Assembly: GCF_004027225.2 (NCBI RefSeq)
Contig: NC_044297.2
Location: forward strand, 471,569-535,568
DNA from: Strigops habroptila
Lineage: Eukaryota > Chordata > Aves > Psittaciformes > Psittacidae
Direction: 5' to 3'
DNA: 64,000 nucleotides
Positions within the stretch are counted from its first letter, which is position 1, and each line of letters opens with the position of its first letter. The position numbers and the translations under genes are program-made. Positions 1-18,477 of this stretch are shown piece by piece. Below the pieces are notes generated by a model that was given only the letters and a program-made list of their open reading frames with translations, was not told the origin of the DNA and searched no databases.

Positions 1-68
1 TACCTGCACCGCAGGTGACCCCCGGCGGGGCCATGGGGGGGGGCACCCGGCGACACCCCCCTGCGGGC

Positions 69-74
69 AATAAA
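69..74 (+). terminator. Poly(A) signal of an upstream plus-strand gene
   Basis: A canonical AATAAA lies about 50 bases before the GC-box promoter of the next gene, so positions 1 to ~95 look like the 3' end of another plus-strand gene that begins outside the window. The first 18 bases can be read as the last codons YLHRR followed by TGA at 16-18. That is too short to identify the protein, so the reading frame is only a guess. Confidence 0.45.
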
Positions 75-119
75 GAGACGGAGCCTGGCTCAGCTTGTGG
101 GGGCGTGTGGGGCGGGACA

Positions 120-255
120 AGGGCCATGGGGGGCGGATGCGGGGCGGGAGCGGGACACGGCGGGGGCGGGACCGCGGCCGCTCGCGCTGAGGGGGCGGGG
201 CCTGGGGGGCGGGGCCAGCGGCAGACACGCCCAGCGGCGCGCGCCGGCGGTGCCG
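120..255 (+). promoter_or_regulatory. PSD4: GC-box promoter and 5' untranslated exon of PSD4
   Basis: The stretch is extremely CpG- and G-rich, with several GGGCGGG-type boxes between about 140 and 225, and it ends in a good splice donor (CCG|GTAAGT, last exon base 255). No in-frame start is needed here, because the coding exon has its own acceptor at 866-867 and start codon at 891. It is best read as promoter plus a non-coding first exon; the transcription start is not resolved. The intron 256-867 is C/T-rich and holds nothing else recognisable. Confidence 0.5.
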
Positions 256-890
256 GTAAGTGGGAGGGGGGGGAGGGAGGAGGGACCCAGAGACCCCCCC
301 GAGCCCGTGGGGATCCCTCGTGACCTTTGGGTGCCCCAAGACCTTGGGGTCACCCCGCACCCTTCGGAGTCACCCCCGAAGGGCCCCCCCAAAGCCCCGC
401 GGGGGTTCCCCATAGACCTTCCCCCGCCCCGAGCCCCCTTCGCAGCCTTTGGGGTCCCCCTCACCCCTTGGGACCCCCCCGGGGCCCCCCCATCACTTTC
501 GCGGTGCCCCCTCCCCTCCCGGTGGTGGCTTCTCCGGTGGCTGCTCTGGGCTTGTGCCGCGCTGCGCCCGACGCGGAAGCGATGTGTGGGGCGCGGTGTG
601 GGGCGCTGCCCCCCCCAGCCCGTTTCCTGCCCCGCGGGGGGGTCCCGGCGGCTGCACCCCCCCCCGGAGGTGCCCCCCGACCCCGGACTCCCCCCCGCGC
701 CCCAGGCGCTTCCTCCCCCTCCCCCTCCTTCCTCTTCCTCTTTCCTCCTCTGGTCCCTCCCCCCCCCGGGTCCTCTTCCTCTTTCCATCTCCCCCCTCCC
801 TCCCCCCTCCCTCCTTCCTCCTTTATCCCCCCCCCGCTGCCCCCCCTTACCCCTCTTCCTCCCCAAGGAGCCGCAGCGCTGGCACCGGCC

Positions 891-6779
<5,889 letters not shown>

Positions 6780-6975
6780 GCGGGGGGGGCACGGGGGGAC
6801 CCGACGCGGGACCGAGGGGGGGGGCACGGGGAGGGTGGGACCGGTACGAGCTGCCCTCGGGCACCACCAGCACTTGGCGGGGGGGAGCAACGTGGGAAAC
6901 TCAGGGAGACCCCCCCGAAACGGGCCGGGGGTCACAGCCCCCCCCAGCGCCCCCCCCTTCCCCTCTCGGTGCTGC

Positions 6976-6981
6976 AATAAA
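6976..6981 (+). terminator. PSD4: Poly(A) signal of PSD4
   Basis: AATAAA lies about 200 bases after the stop codon at 6777-6779, and a GT-rich downstream element (CACCGTGG...CGTGTCC) follows. This gives a short 3'UTR, as expected for a compact GC-rich gene. Confidence 0.8.
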
Positions 6982-6989
6982 GGTTTTAT

Positions 6990-7756
6990 GGCCACCGTGG
7001 CCCCCCCGTGTCCTTAAATGACTCGAGGGGGACACACAGACATGGGGGGGGACGGTTGGGGGCCTGGGGGTGACAATAGTGACATTGTCTGTGGCACCCA
7101 TAGAGTGACACCCCGTCTGGGGGGGGAAACCAGCCATTGCCCCCCCAGCCTGCAGGGACCCCCCAGTGCCACCCCCCAGCACTGGCCACGGGGGATGGGG
7201 ACATTGCAGGGCCATGAGCCCCCCAAACAGCCCCCGCACCCCGGGGGGCTCTTCTCGCCCCCCCCCCCCAAGCCAATGGTGGGACCCCCCCCAACCCCTT
7301 CTCATGATCCAACGTCTTTAAGTTGGGAATTCATATTTATATGGAATATTTGGGGTCGGTCCCTAAGAGGAGGATAAAACGGGGGTGGTGGGGGGGGACA
7401 CCCCATTAACGCTGCCACAGGGACAACCGCCAGTGGGGTTCCTGAAGGTGGGAAGTGAAATGGGATCCCGGGGCGTGTGTGTGTGTGTGTGTGTGATATA
7501 AGCCCCCGTCGGGCCGGAATCCGGCGGGATCAGTCCCAGGAACACCAGAACATTGAAAATCCATCCCATGGGTGCTTATGGGGAGCAATGGGTACAGACA
7601 CAGGGGTTGTGGGGGGCTATGGGGGGCAATGAGTGCGGGCAGCAGGGTTATATGATGGGCAATGTGGGATTATGGGGGCAGTGAAGGGTTATGAGGGGCA
7701 ATGGGGATTATGGGGGACCACTGGGTGTGGGCAGGGGGGTTATGGGGAGTGATGCA
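6990..7756. other. Intergenic spacer between PSD4 and the CR1/tandem-repeat block
   Basis: No gene is visible. The spacer is GC-rich at first. It then has a pure (GT)n microsatellite at 7475-7495 and a diverged ~25-30 bp repeat (GTTATGGGGGGCAATG-like units) from about 7565 to 7757, which runs directly into the CR1 fragment. Confidence 0.6.
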
Positions 7757-8132
7757 GGTTGAGGGAGGGGATCCTGCCCCTCTGCTCTTGTGACCCCCCC
7801 TGCAGCACCGTGTGCAGGGCTGGTGTCCCCAACATAAGGACATGGAGCTGTTGGAGCGAACCCAGAGGAGGCCACGAGGATGCTCAGGGGCTGGAGCAGC
7901 TCCCGTATGGAGCCAGGCTGAGAACATTGGGGCTGTTCAGCCTGGAGAAGAGAAGCTGCATGGAGACCTCAGAGCAGCTTCCAGGGTCTGAAGGGGGCTA
8001 CAAGGATGCTGGAGAGGGACCTTCATCAGGGACTGGAGCGATGGGACAAGGGGTGATGGGTTCAAACTGAAACAGGGGAAGTTCGGGCTGGAGATAAGGC
8101 AGAAGCTCTTCCCTGTGAGGGTGCTGAGGACA
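7757..8132 (+). mobile_element. CR1 LINE, left part of a split copy
   Basis: The sequence matches the body of the other CR1 copies here (GGCCACGAGGATG, GAGAAGAGAAGCTGC, CTTCCCTGTGAGGGTGCTGAGG). It stops abruptly inside the otherwise continuous consensus. The continuation is found at 10145, after a ~2 kb block of unrelated tandem repeats. Confidence 0.8.
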
Positions 8133-10144
8133 GGACCGAAAGCGGGTGCTGGGCATCACCTACACATGGTGCCCTCCGCAACAGCGCCACCAACATGGCA
8201 ATCCATCCATGCTCTGCCACCTAAAACTCTTACCTCTGTGCTGCTACTCCATAAAACACAGCTGGGTGCCCTGGAGCAGAGCTCACAGAGCGCAAACATC
8301 CAGCCCCTGCTCCTAAGCCCGACGAGCCAATACAAGTGTAGAGCACATATACAGTCCTAGGGAAGATGCTGTTGGTTTTGCCTTATCAAAGAGTCATTTT
8401 CTCTCTATAACCCTTTCTGTGCTACAGACACCAGACAGAAAAGAGAACAGACTTTTGCTCATCCTGCCTCTTCTATCCCAGCTGGTGCTTCGCCCCAACC
8501 CCTGCCCCAGGGCATTGAGGGAGGGGTTGTGGTGATGCCTGGGGTATATAAGGCACAGTGTTTCCCTATGGAAACATTCAGCTCTTAGTCTTCGCTAGGG
8601 TTAATTCTCTGCTGTTTGCCTGTTGTAGCTTTTGAGCCTGATGGTATTTGGTGCTGTTAGTTTCTGATGGTTACTGAGATGGAACCAGCTGAGTGAAGAG
8701 CTTCAGGACAAGGTAAGGTTTACCAGTGTATGTATTAATAAGTATCTCTATAAGGTTTTCTTTTCTAAGGTATTATATTTATAGGAGGTGTTTAGGTTTC
8801 CTAAGGTTGTTTATAGGTACGTTCTATTGTTTTTATTCTCGAGCACTGAATATTTTTTTCACTGAACACAGAGTTTTGAGGTTACTTTTTACTACTTTTG
8901 TTCTGTATTAGATCATTAGCTGAAATATTTATTACTAAGAGAAGCAAAGTAGAGCAGTGACAAGAAGGTGGAACCAGGGGTCTTTCTTCAGGTGTTGGTA
9001 GTTGTCGTCCATCCCTTACACATGGGGATCTCTTGAACAGTTCCACCAACAGGGCAATCTGTCCACATTTGGCCACATAAAACTCTACCTCTGTGCTACT
9101 GCTCCATAAAACACGGCCGGGTGTCCTGGAGCACAGCTCCCAGAGCGCAACCATCCAGCCCCTGCTCTTAATCCCAAGGTGCCAGAACAGAAAGCTGCTG
9201 CTGGTTACCCCTTACACCTGAACACCTCCGGTACGGTGCCATCAACCAGGCAGCTCACCCACCCTAGCTTAAAACACAACAGCAACCTAACGCCCCATTT
9301 GTGTACGGCGCTTGCGTTGAGTGCTCTTGTGTGTCCTGGAGTACACAATGCAGATCACAAATATCCGGCCCCTGCTCCCACATCCAAAGAGCCAGGACAG
9401 AAAGCTGGTGCTGGGCATCACCGACACACACAGAGCTCTGCAACAGCCCCACCAGCATTGCTCTCGCTCTTCAGTTTTGGAACTAAAACTCAACTCCATC
9501 TGTGTACTTCATCTCTGGTGCCCGCTCTCGTGTGTTCTGGAGCATGGCTCACAGAGTGCAAATGTCCGGACCCTGCTCCCACAGCTGAAGATCCAGGAAA
9601 GCAAGCTGGTGCTGGGCATGTCCCACACGGGGTGCCCTCTGGAACAGTGCCTCCAACACGGATATCCTCAGTTACTTACCCACCTAAAACTCCACCTGTG
9701 TGAAGCCTCCCTGGACAGCACTCTCTGTTGACCCACAAACCAGATCCCACAGTGTGGATGTCCACATCCTGATGTTAAACCTAAGGTGCCAGGACAGAAA
9801 GGTGGTGCTGGGCATCACCTACACACGGTGCCCTCTGCAACAGTGCCACCAACATGGCAATCCACCCCTGCTGAGCCACGTAAACCTCCGCAGGGCAGCG
9901 CTCTTGGATGCTCATAAACCAGCTCCCTACGTGCGAATATCCAGACCCTGCTCCTAAACCTAGTGTGTTACGACAGAAACAAACAGCTGGGCACGTTCCC
10001 CACAGGGTGCCCTCTGGAACAGTGCCACCAACATGGATATCCTCAGTTACTCACCTAAAAATCCATCTGTGCAAAGCCTCCCTGGGCAGCACTTTCCAGG
10101 GACCCACAAACCAGCTCCCAGAGTGTGAACATTCAGACCCTGAG
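8133..10144 (+). repeat. Block of ~180-210 bp tandem repeats inserted in a CR1
   Basis: At least seven diverged units carry shared phrases such as GACAGAAAGCTGGTGCTGGGCATC, ACAGTGCCACCAACATGGCAATCC and CCAGCCCCTGCTC. Unit anchors lie near 8141, 9010, 9187, 9397, 9597, 9792 and 9971, giving spacings of about 178-210 bp. One unit is interrupted by an AT-richer, single-copy segment at about 8335-8991 that carries a TATA-type promoter signature. The block separates two halves of one CR1 consensus, so it arrived after that CR1. I do not recognise the family. A satellite, or an element with internal tandem repeats, are both possible. Confidence 0.7.
8545..8712 (+). promoter_or_regulatory. Candidate TATA promoter and first exon of a non-coding transcript
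   Basis: TATATAAG at 8545-8552 is followed about 25-30 bases later by a likely start region, then ~135 bases without a meaningful ORF, and then a strong splice donor (ACAAG|GTAAGG, last exon base 8712). An acceptor-like CTTTCTTCAG|G ends at 8991, with a branch-point-like TTACTAAG near 8930. The predicted second exon would run into the tandem repeats. All of this is motif reading; no expression is known to me. A promoter from an old mobile element is an alternative source. Confidence 0.4.
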
Positions 10145-10316
10145 GTGCCCCGAGAAGCTGTGGCTGCCCCATCCCTGGCAGTGTTCAAGGCCAGGTTGGA
10201 CACAGGGGCTTGGAGCAACCTGCTCTAGTGGAAGGTGTCCCTGCCCGTGGCAGGGGTTGGGGCTGGAGGAACTTTAAGGTCCCTTCAACCCAAACCAGGC
10301 TGGGATTCTATGAATG
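10145..10316 (+). mobile_element. CR1 LINE, right part of the split copy (3' end)
   Basis: It starts at GAGGTGCCCCGAGAAGCTGTGG, a point in the CR1 consensus about 20 bases beyond where the left piece at 8132 stops. It continues to the typical 3' end (GGAACTTTAAGGTCCC, CAAACCAGGCTGGGATTCTATGA). Confidence 0.85.
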
Positions 10317-10417
10317 TGGGGTTATGGAGGGCAGGTTACTGGGGGGGGCAGCACAACCACACCCCCCCCCACCTTTCCCCAACACAAAGCCAAGCTCCAC
10401 GCAGCTCTTGCACCCCC

Positions 10418-10423
10418 TTTATT
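10418..10423 (-). terminator. TMEM127: Poly(A) signal of TMEM127
   Basis: AATAAA on the minus strand (TTTATT on plus). It implies a TMEM127 3'UTR of about 1.4 kb (10400-11837), in which no other gene or repeat is recognised. The gene ends tail to tail with the split CR1 block. Confidence 0.65.
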
Positions 10424-11837
10424 CCCCCCGAGTGGGGCTGGGGGAGCCCCATCCCCAGCTCCCACCTTGTTCCCGGTAGGAAGTGATGCCCCGGCCCCGC
10501 GCTGGGGGGTTTGTGCAGGAACCCCGAGTGCTTGTGCCCAGATGGGGACACTCGAGGCCCCTTCTGCAGCTCAGTCACCGCTGGGAATCCCAAACTTTTC
10601 CAGGCAGAGGCTGGAAACCTCCCGTTGAGGGTTTGAAGAGGCTGATTTCCCTCCTCGGAGCCACTCCAGGCACGGGCAGCGCTTCCCAGAGCCGAGTTTT
10701 CTGGTTTCATGCCACAGCCGGAGCCCCGGAGCGCGGCCGAAGCTCTTGCATAGCTGCTGCGGGTGCAGGGAGTGGGGTAAAAGGGACGAGCTGGGCAAAA
10801 CAGCAAGAAAATAGGGAATAAAAGCATGAGAGGGATGGATGGGAACCTACATGGAGCGACATTCCAGTCTTAAAACTCCTTCCCTAAACCCCTGCGCCCT
10901 CCGTGGATCCAGCCTTGAAGATTCCAGCGCTGCGGTGCTCAGGTTGATGTGTCCCTGTGGGGTCTTTCGCTGTTTGAATTGCTTTGAACAGCCCCAAAAT
11001 CCTGCTTCATCCCTCCAGCAACCTCCTCCAGGTCTGGAGGTGCCGGGTCGGTTTTCCCTCGGCTCTCTGGCGCTCCCAGGAAGGCGTTCACTCAAGGTCC
11101 AGCATTTCTCAGTGTTTGTGGAGGGAACCGGGATCATCAGCGAAGAGCAGGACATGAAAACACCGAGAGGAATGAAAGTAGGGGCAAAAAGCAGGAGTTT
11201 GGCTGGCGTGGAGATCGAGATCTTGCATAAAACCACGGGCAGAGGCCGGTTTTCCAGCCGGGAGCCGGCGCTGTGCCCAAATCTTGGTTAAAACCCCCCA
11301 GATCGGCTCGATGGGGGGACAAAGAGCTGCCCCCAAACCTGCTCCCGGGGGACAAAGAGCTTCTGGGACATTATGGGGGTGACAGGTCCCGTATGTTGGT
11401 CCCGAATCCGTCCCCATCCCGCCCGGAGCCTGAACTAAAGTGCAAACCAGGGAGCGGCGGTGACGGGGGGAGCGGGTCGGGCTCCCTCCCGCTGTGCCGG
11501 GCTAGAAGTCCCTACAAACCGCTATAAATACAGACACCGGGCGATGGGATGCCTCGGTGGAGGTGGGACTGAGCTCAGCAGGCTGCATGATTCCCTCCTT
11601 CCCGCCGCAGGAGAGCTCCAACGGGACAAAACACCGGGAAGGAGCCGCGCCGGGGATGACACCGCCGTTATTTCAGCCAACAGGGTTAAAAATCACATTG
11701 TGGAGTTCGTAGAAGAGATGGGAGGAAAACACGGACGGGCTGAGCCGACAAGTTCCTTCCTCCGGGTGGGAAGAGCGACGGCGGGGGGGGTGTGTGGGGA
11801 TGTGGAGTTCTGGGGGGGGCAGGAAGCAGAGCCGGGA

Positions 11838-14242
<2,405 letters not shown>

Positions 14243-14348
14243 CGGCTCCGCACCCGGCTTCTACCGGCCGCGGCTCCGCCTCAACCCCGCTTCCGCCTCT
14301 GCGGGCGTTCCGGTTCCGGCGCGCTGACGCTAGATCCGGAGCGCCGCG
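14243..14348. promoter_or_regulatory. Shared bidirectional promoter of TMEM127 and CIAO1
   Basis: The two start codons (14242 minus, 14349 plus) are only 106 bases apart in a CpG-rich stretch with no TATA box. Several GGAA/TTCC cores in ETS context (CTTCCGCC, TTCCGGTTCCGGC, ATCCGGA) lie at about 14290-14340. The head-to-head arrangement matches the mammalian locus. Confidence 0.8.
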
Positions 14349-17300
14349 ATGAAGGAGGCGCTGGAGCTGCTGTGCCGGGTGCCCGCGCACCCTGAATCCC
14401 GGTGCTGGTTCCTGGCCTGGAGCCCCGGCGGGGCGCTGCTGGCGTCCTGCGGCGGAGACCGGCTCGTCCGCCTCTGGGGCAGGGAAGGTGCGGCCGGGCG
14501 GGCGGGGGGGGTGTGGGGTGTGAGAGGGGCGGGGCTTGGGGAAGGGGCGGGGCTTAACGGGAGAGGGCGGGGCCAGGGACGGGGCTGTGGCGAGGGGGCG
14601 TGGCCGGGGAAAATGAGGGCGGAGCTATGGTTAGTGGGCGGGGCGCGAGGGTGGGGCCGTGGGAATGGGGCGGAGCCAGATGGGAATATGGGAGGGGCTT
14701 TGCTTAGGGGGCGGGGAATGCGGGCGGGGCTACCGTGCCTCGTGAGGGGCGGGGCCTACGGTCGCGGAGGGGGCGTGGCTAAATAGGAAATAGGCGGGGC
14801 TATGTGAGGGGGCGTGGCCAGATGTGAACGGTGGCTGGGCTGCGGAGGGGGCGTGGCCAGAGAGGGGAGCTGTGATTAGGGGCGGAGCCAGAGGGGGAGT
14901 GGGCGGGGCTAAGAGAAGGGGGCGTGTCCAGCGGTCGGGGGCTGTGGCCGCGCTGTGATGCCCGGTGCCCGCAGGGCCGGTGTGGTCGTGCCGGGCGGTG
15001 CTGGGCGAGGGGCACCAGCGCACGGTGCGCAGGGTCGCCTGGTCCCCCTGCGGCAACTACCTGGCCTCCGCCAGCTTCGACGCCACCACCTGCATCTGGA
15101 AGAAGCAAGAGGATGGCTTCGAGGTGAGACACCCCCCCCATTGCCCCCTCAGCCATGCCCAGGGTCCCCCCAACCTCATCCTGTGCCCACCAACGACCCC
15201 CTGAGCCCCCCAATCTCCACCCCGTGCCCTGCAACATCCCCCCTTGGGCCCCCCAACACCCCTTCTCTGCTCCCCCATCCCTGCCCTGTGCCCCCTAACA
15301 CCCTCCATGCCCCACAGCCCCCCCCTTTGCCCCCCAATAGCCCTCTCTGTGCTTCCCAACCCTGCCCTTGCCCCCCCAACGCCCTCCCTATGTCCCTTAG
15401 CCATGCCCTGTGACCCCAACATCGTTTCGTGTCCTCCAACCCATGTCCCCCAATAACCCCCCAAACCCTCCAATTCCACCCCATATCCCCCAATACCCAC
15501 CCCTGTGCCCCCTAACCCTACCCTGTCCCCCCCCAGCACCTCCTTGTGCCCTCCAACCCCTTCTCTTCCCCTCTCCTGTGCCCCCACAGTGCATCACGAC
15601 GCTGGAGGGGCACGAGAACGAGGTGAAGTCAGTGGCCTGGGCTCCCTCGGGCACGCTCCTGGCCACCTGCAGCCGCGACAAGAGCGTCTGGGTCTGGGAA
15701 GGTGAGGGGAGAGCTGGGGGGTGAGGAGCTCCCATGGGGGCTGGGGAGGCACAACGGGGGGCCCCCAGCCCCGGGTTGTGTCACTGCACCAGCCTCCTCT
15801 CTGCAGTGGATGAGGAGGAGGAGTACGAGTGCGTCAGCGTCCTCAACTCCCACACGCAGGACGTCAAGCACGTGGTGTGGCACCCAAACCAGGAGGTACG
15901 AGCTGGGACACCCCCATTCCCGCCCCGTTCCCAACCCAGACCCTATCCCAGTGCTGGGAATGGGCCTGGAGAGCAGCACCTTAGGCTTGTTTGGCCCCAC
16001 CAGCCTCCCGTTGGCTCCTGACAAAGGGAAAGAGCAGGAATGGAGGGAAGGAACGGGCAGGGAGGGGAAGAAAACTGGGTTGGAAAGTGGCTGGATGGCA
16101 GAGCCCAGAGAGTGGTGGTGAATGGTGTCACGTCTGGTTGGTGACTGGTCGCTAGTGGTGTCCCTCAGGGCTCAGTGTCAGGGCCAGTGTTGTTTAATAT
16201 TGTTTAATGTTGTTTAATGTCTTCATTGATGATCTGGATGAGGGGATCGAGGGCACTCACAGTGGGTTTGCAGACAACATCAAGTTGGGCGGGAGTGTTG
16301 ATGTGCTGGAGGGTGGGAAGCTCTGCAGAGGGATCTGGGCAGGCTGGATCCATGGGCTGTGGCCAGTGGGATGAGGTTCAACAAGGCAAAGTGCCGGGTC
16401 CTGCATTTGGGCCACAACAACCCCCTGCAACGCTCCAGGCTTGGGGAAACAGCTCATGGAAAAGGAGCTGCGGGTGCTGATTGATGGAGCTGAACATGAG
16501 CAGCTTGTGCCCAGGCAACCAAGAAGCCACCAGCATCCTGGCCTGGCTCAGCACCAGTGTGGCAGCAGGGTCAGGGCAGTGACTGTCCCCCTGGGCTGGG
16601 CACTGGTGAGGCTGCACCTCGAATCCTGTGTCAGTTCTGGGCCCCTCACTGCAAGAGAGACATTGAGGTGCTGGAGCGAGGCCAGAGAAGGGCACCAGAG
16701 CTGGTGCAGGACCTGGAGCACAAGTGTGATGGGGAACGGCTGAGGGACCTGGGGGGTTTAGTCTGGAGAAGAGAAGGCTCAGGGGGGACCTTCTCGCTCT
16801 CTCCAACTGCCTGACAGGAGGATGGAGCCAGGAGGGGGCTGGTCTCTGCTCCCAAGGAACAAGGGATGGGACAAGAGGAAACGGCCTCAAGCTGCCCCAG
16901 GGGAGGTTTAGATGGAGCTGAGGAACAATTCCTTCCCCAGAGGGTGCTCAGGCATTGGAACAGGCTGCCCAGGGCAGGGCTGGAGTCACCATCCCTGCAA
17001 GTGTTCACACCCCGTGTAGCCAAGGCCTCAGTGCCATGGGGCAGTGGTGGCCTTGGCATTGCTGGAGAACGGTTGGACTTGATGATCTTGAAGGACTTTT
17101 CCAGTTGATTCCATGGTCCTCAAAGAGGAGCAGGGAGGGATGTGACCTCACGCCCTTCCCTCGCCCAGCTCCTGGCCTCGGCCAGCTACGACGACACGGT
17201 GAAGCTGTACCGGGAGGAGGAGGATGACTGGGTGTGCTGCGCCACGCTGGAGGGGCACCAATCCACCGTGTGGAGCGTGGCCTTCGACCGCAGCGGCGAG

Positions 17301-18411
17301 CGCCTGGCGTCCTGCAGCGACGACCGCACCGTGCGCGTGTGGCAGCGGTACCAGCCCGGCAACCAGCACGGTGAGCACCGGCACCGCCCCCAGGTGCTGT
17401 GAGCTGCTGGGGAGCAGAGCGGGAAGGGAAGGAGGAGCAGAGGGAGAAAGGAAAGGGCAGGGAATGGAAAGGAGGAGCAGAGAGAGAAGGGAAGGGAAAA
17501 GAGAAGGCAGGGAGGGAAGAGGAAGAGAAGGGCAGGGGAAGGAAAGAGAGAAGGGCAAGAGCAAGTGGAAAAGGAAAGAAGGGGCAGGGAAGGATAAAGA
17601 GCAGGCAGGGAGGGGAAAAGAACGGGGAAAAGAGTGGGAAGGGAGGGATAAAGAGTGGGCAGGGATGGAAAAGAGAAGGTGGGGGGGGAGAAGAGTGGGA
17701 TGGGCTGGGAAGAGGAAGGAAAAGAGCAAGCAGGAAAGGAAAGCAAGCAGGGAAGGGATAAAGAGCAGGCAGGGAGGGAACAGAGAAGGCAGGGAAGCAA
17801 AAGAACGGGCAGGGAAGGAAAAGAGCAGGCAGGGAGGGAACAGAGTGGGCAGGGAAGGAAAAGAGCAGGAAGGAAGGGATACAGAGTAGGCAAGGAGGGA
17901 ATAGGGTGGGCAGGGAAGGGAAAGAGTGGGAAGAAAAGGGCTATAGAGTGGGCAGGGAGGGGAAAGGAGCAGGAAGGGAGCTGAGGTTGTGCTCTTGCAT
18001 CCCAGGGGTGGCCTGCAGCGGCACGGAGCCCACGTGGAAGTGCGTCTGCAACCTCTCCGGGTACCACACGAGGACCATCTACGACGTGGCGTGGTGAGTG
18101 CTGCTGCTGCGGGAGCCCCAGCCCCATCCCTGTCCCGGCAGCGCGGTGACACCATCCCTGTCCCCGGCAGGTGCCACCTCACCGGGGCGCTGGCCACGGC
18201 CTGCGGCGACGACGCCATCCGCGTGTTCGAGGAGAGCCCGAGCGGCGCCGCGCAGGAGCCGAGCTTCAGCCTGGCCGCGCACGTGCCGCGGGCCCACGCG
18301 CAGGACGTCAACTGCGTGGCCTGGAGCCCCACGGAGCCCGGGCTGCTGGCGTCCTGCGGCGACGACGGGGACATCGCCTTCTGGAGGTACCAGCGCCCCG
18401 AGAGCTGCTGA
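14349..18411 (+). CDS. CIAO1: CIAO1, cytosolic iron-sulfur assembly WD40 protein
   Basis: Scaffold of the CIA targeting complex (with CIAO2B/FAM96B and MMS19), which hands Fe-S clusters to cytosolic and nuclear apoproteins. Coding exons: 14349-14487, 14975-15123, 15590-15701, 15807-15895, 17169-17370, 18006-18093, 18171-18411; 1020 nt, 339 aa, the human length. Seven WD40 blades are readable, for example [69 protein letters not shown] and [13 protein letters not shown], each ending in a W-x-W or VWVW/CIW-type strand. Start context GCGCCGCGATGA directly follows the shared promoter. Introns carry GC-box repeats, a CR1 and a polypurine tract. Confidence 0.97.
14500..14935 (+). repeat. GC-box minisatellite in CIAO1 intron 1
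   Basis: About 20 spaced copies of GGGGCGGGGC, GGGGGCGTGGC or GGGCGGAGC, each followed by a short A/T-containing spacer (for example TATGTGAG), fill almost the whole first intron. They read as diverged ~25-35 bp tandem units, each providing an Sp1/KLF-type site a few hundred bases downstream of the promoter. Confidence 0.7.
16125..17122 (+). mobile_element. CR1 LINE with reverse-transcriptase remnant in CIAO1 intron 4
   Basis: This copy belongs to a different CR1 lineage from most in the window. It retains the end of the RT domain, readable as DDLDEGIEG...[17 protein letters not shown]; the catalytic FADD motif of CR1 is changed to FADN. It then continues through [12 protein letters not shown]-like sequence to the 3' tail at TTGATGATCTTGAAGGACTTTTCC. 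It is sense to CIAO1, and no full ORF remains. Confidence 0.85.
17405..17990 (+). repeat. Polypurine (GGGAAGG/AGCAGGCAGGG) tract in CIAO1 intron 5
   Basis: Nearly 600 bases are almost pure A/G on the plus strand, built of diverged units such as GGGCAGGGAAGGAAAAGAGCA. The strong strand asymmetry makes triplex (H-DNA) formation plausible. Nothing coding is seen in it, despite long open frames in both directions. Confidence 0.8.
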
Positions 18412-18469
18412 GGAGCCCGGCCCCTGCTTGGACTGTGCTGGGGCTGGGATCTGGGTCTGCCCCATGCTC

Positions 18470-18475
18470 AATAAA
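18470..18475 (+). terminator. CIAO1: Poly(A) signal of CIAO1
   Basis: AATAAA lies 59 bases after the stop codon, giving a very short 3'UTR. A minus-strand CR1 begins immediately after it. Confidence 0.8.
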
Positions 18476-18477
18476 TT

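Noticed and set aside
8726-8911. Short frame in the AT-rich island (MYVLISISIRF...)
   Set aside because: It lies within the predicted intron of the candidate non-coding transcript; AT-rich hydrophobic chance ORF.
17148-18374. 408-residue minus-strand frame rich in Leu, Pro and Ser
   Set aside because: It is the complement of the polypurine tract plus antisense CIAO1 exons.
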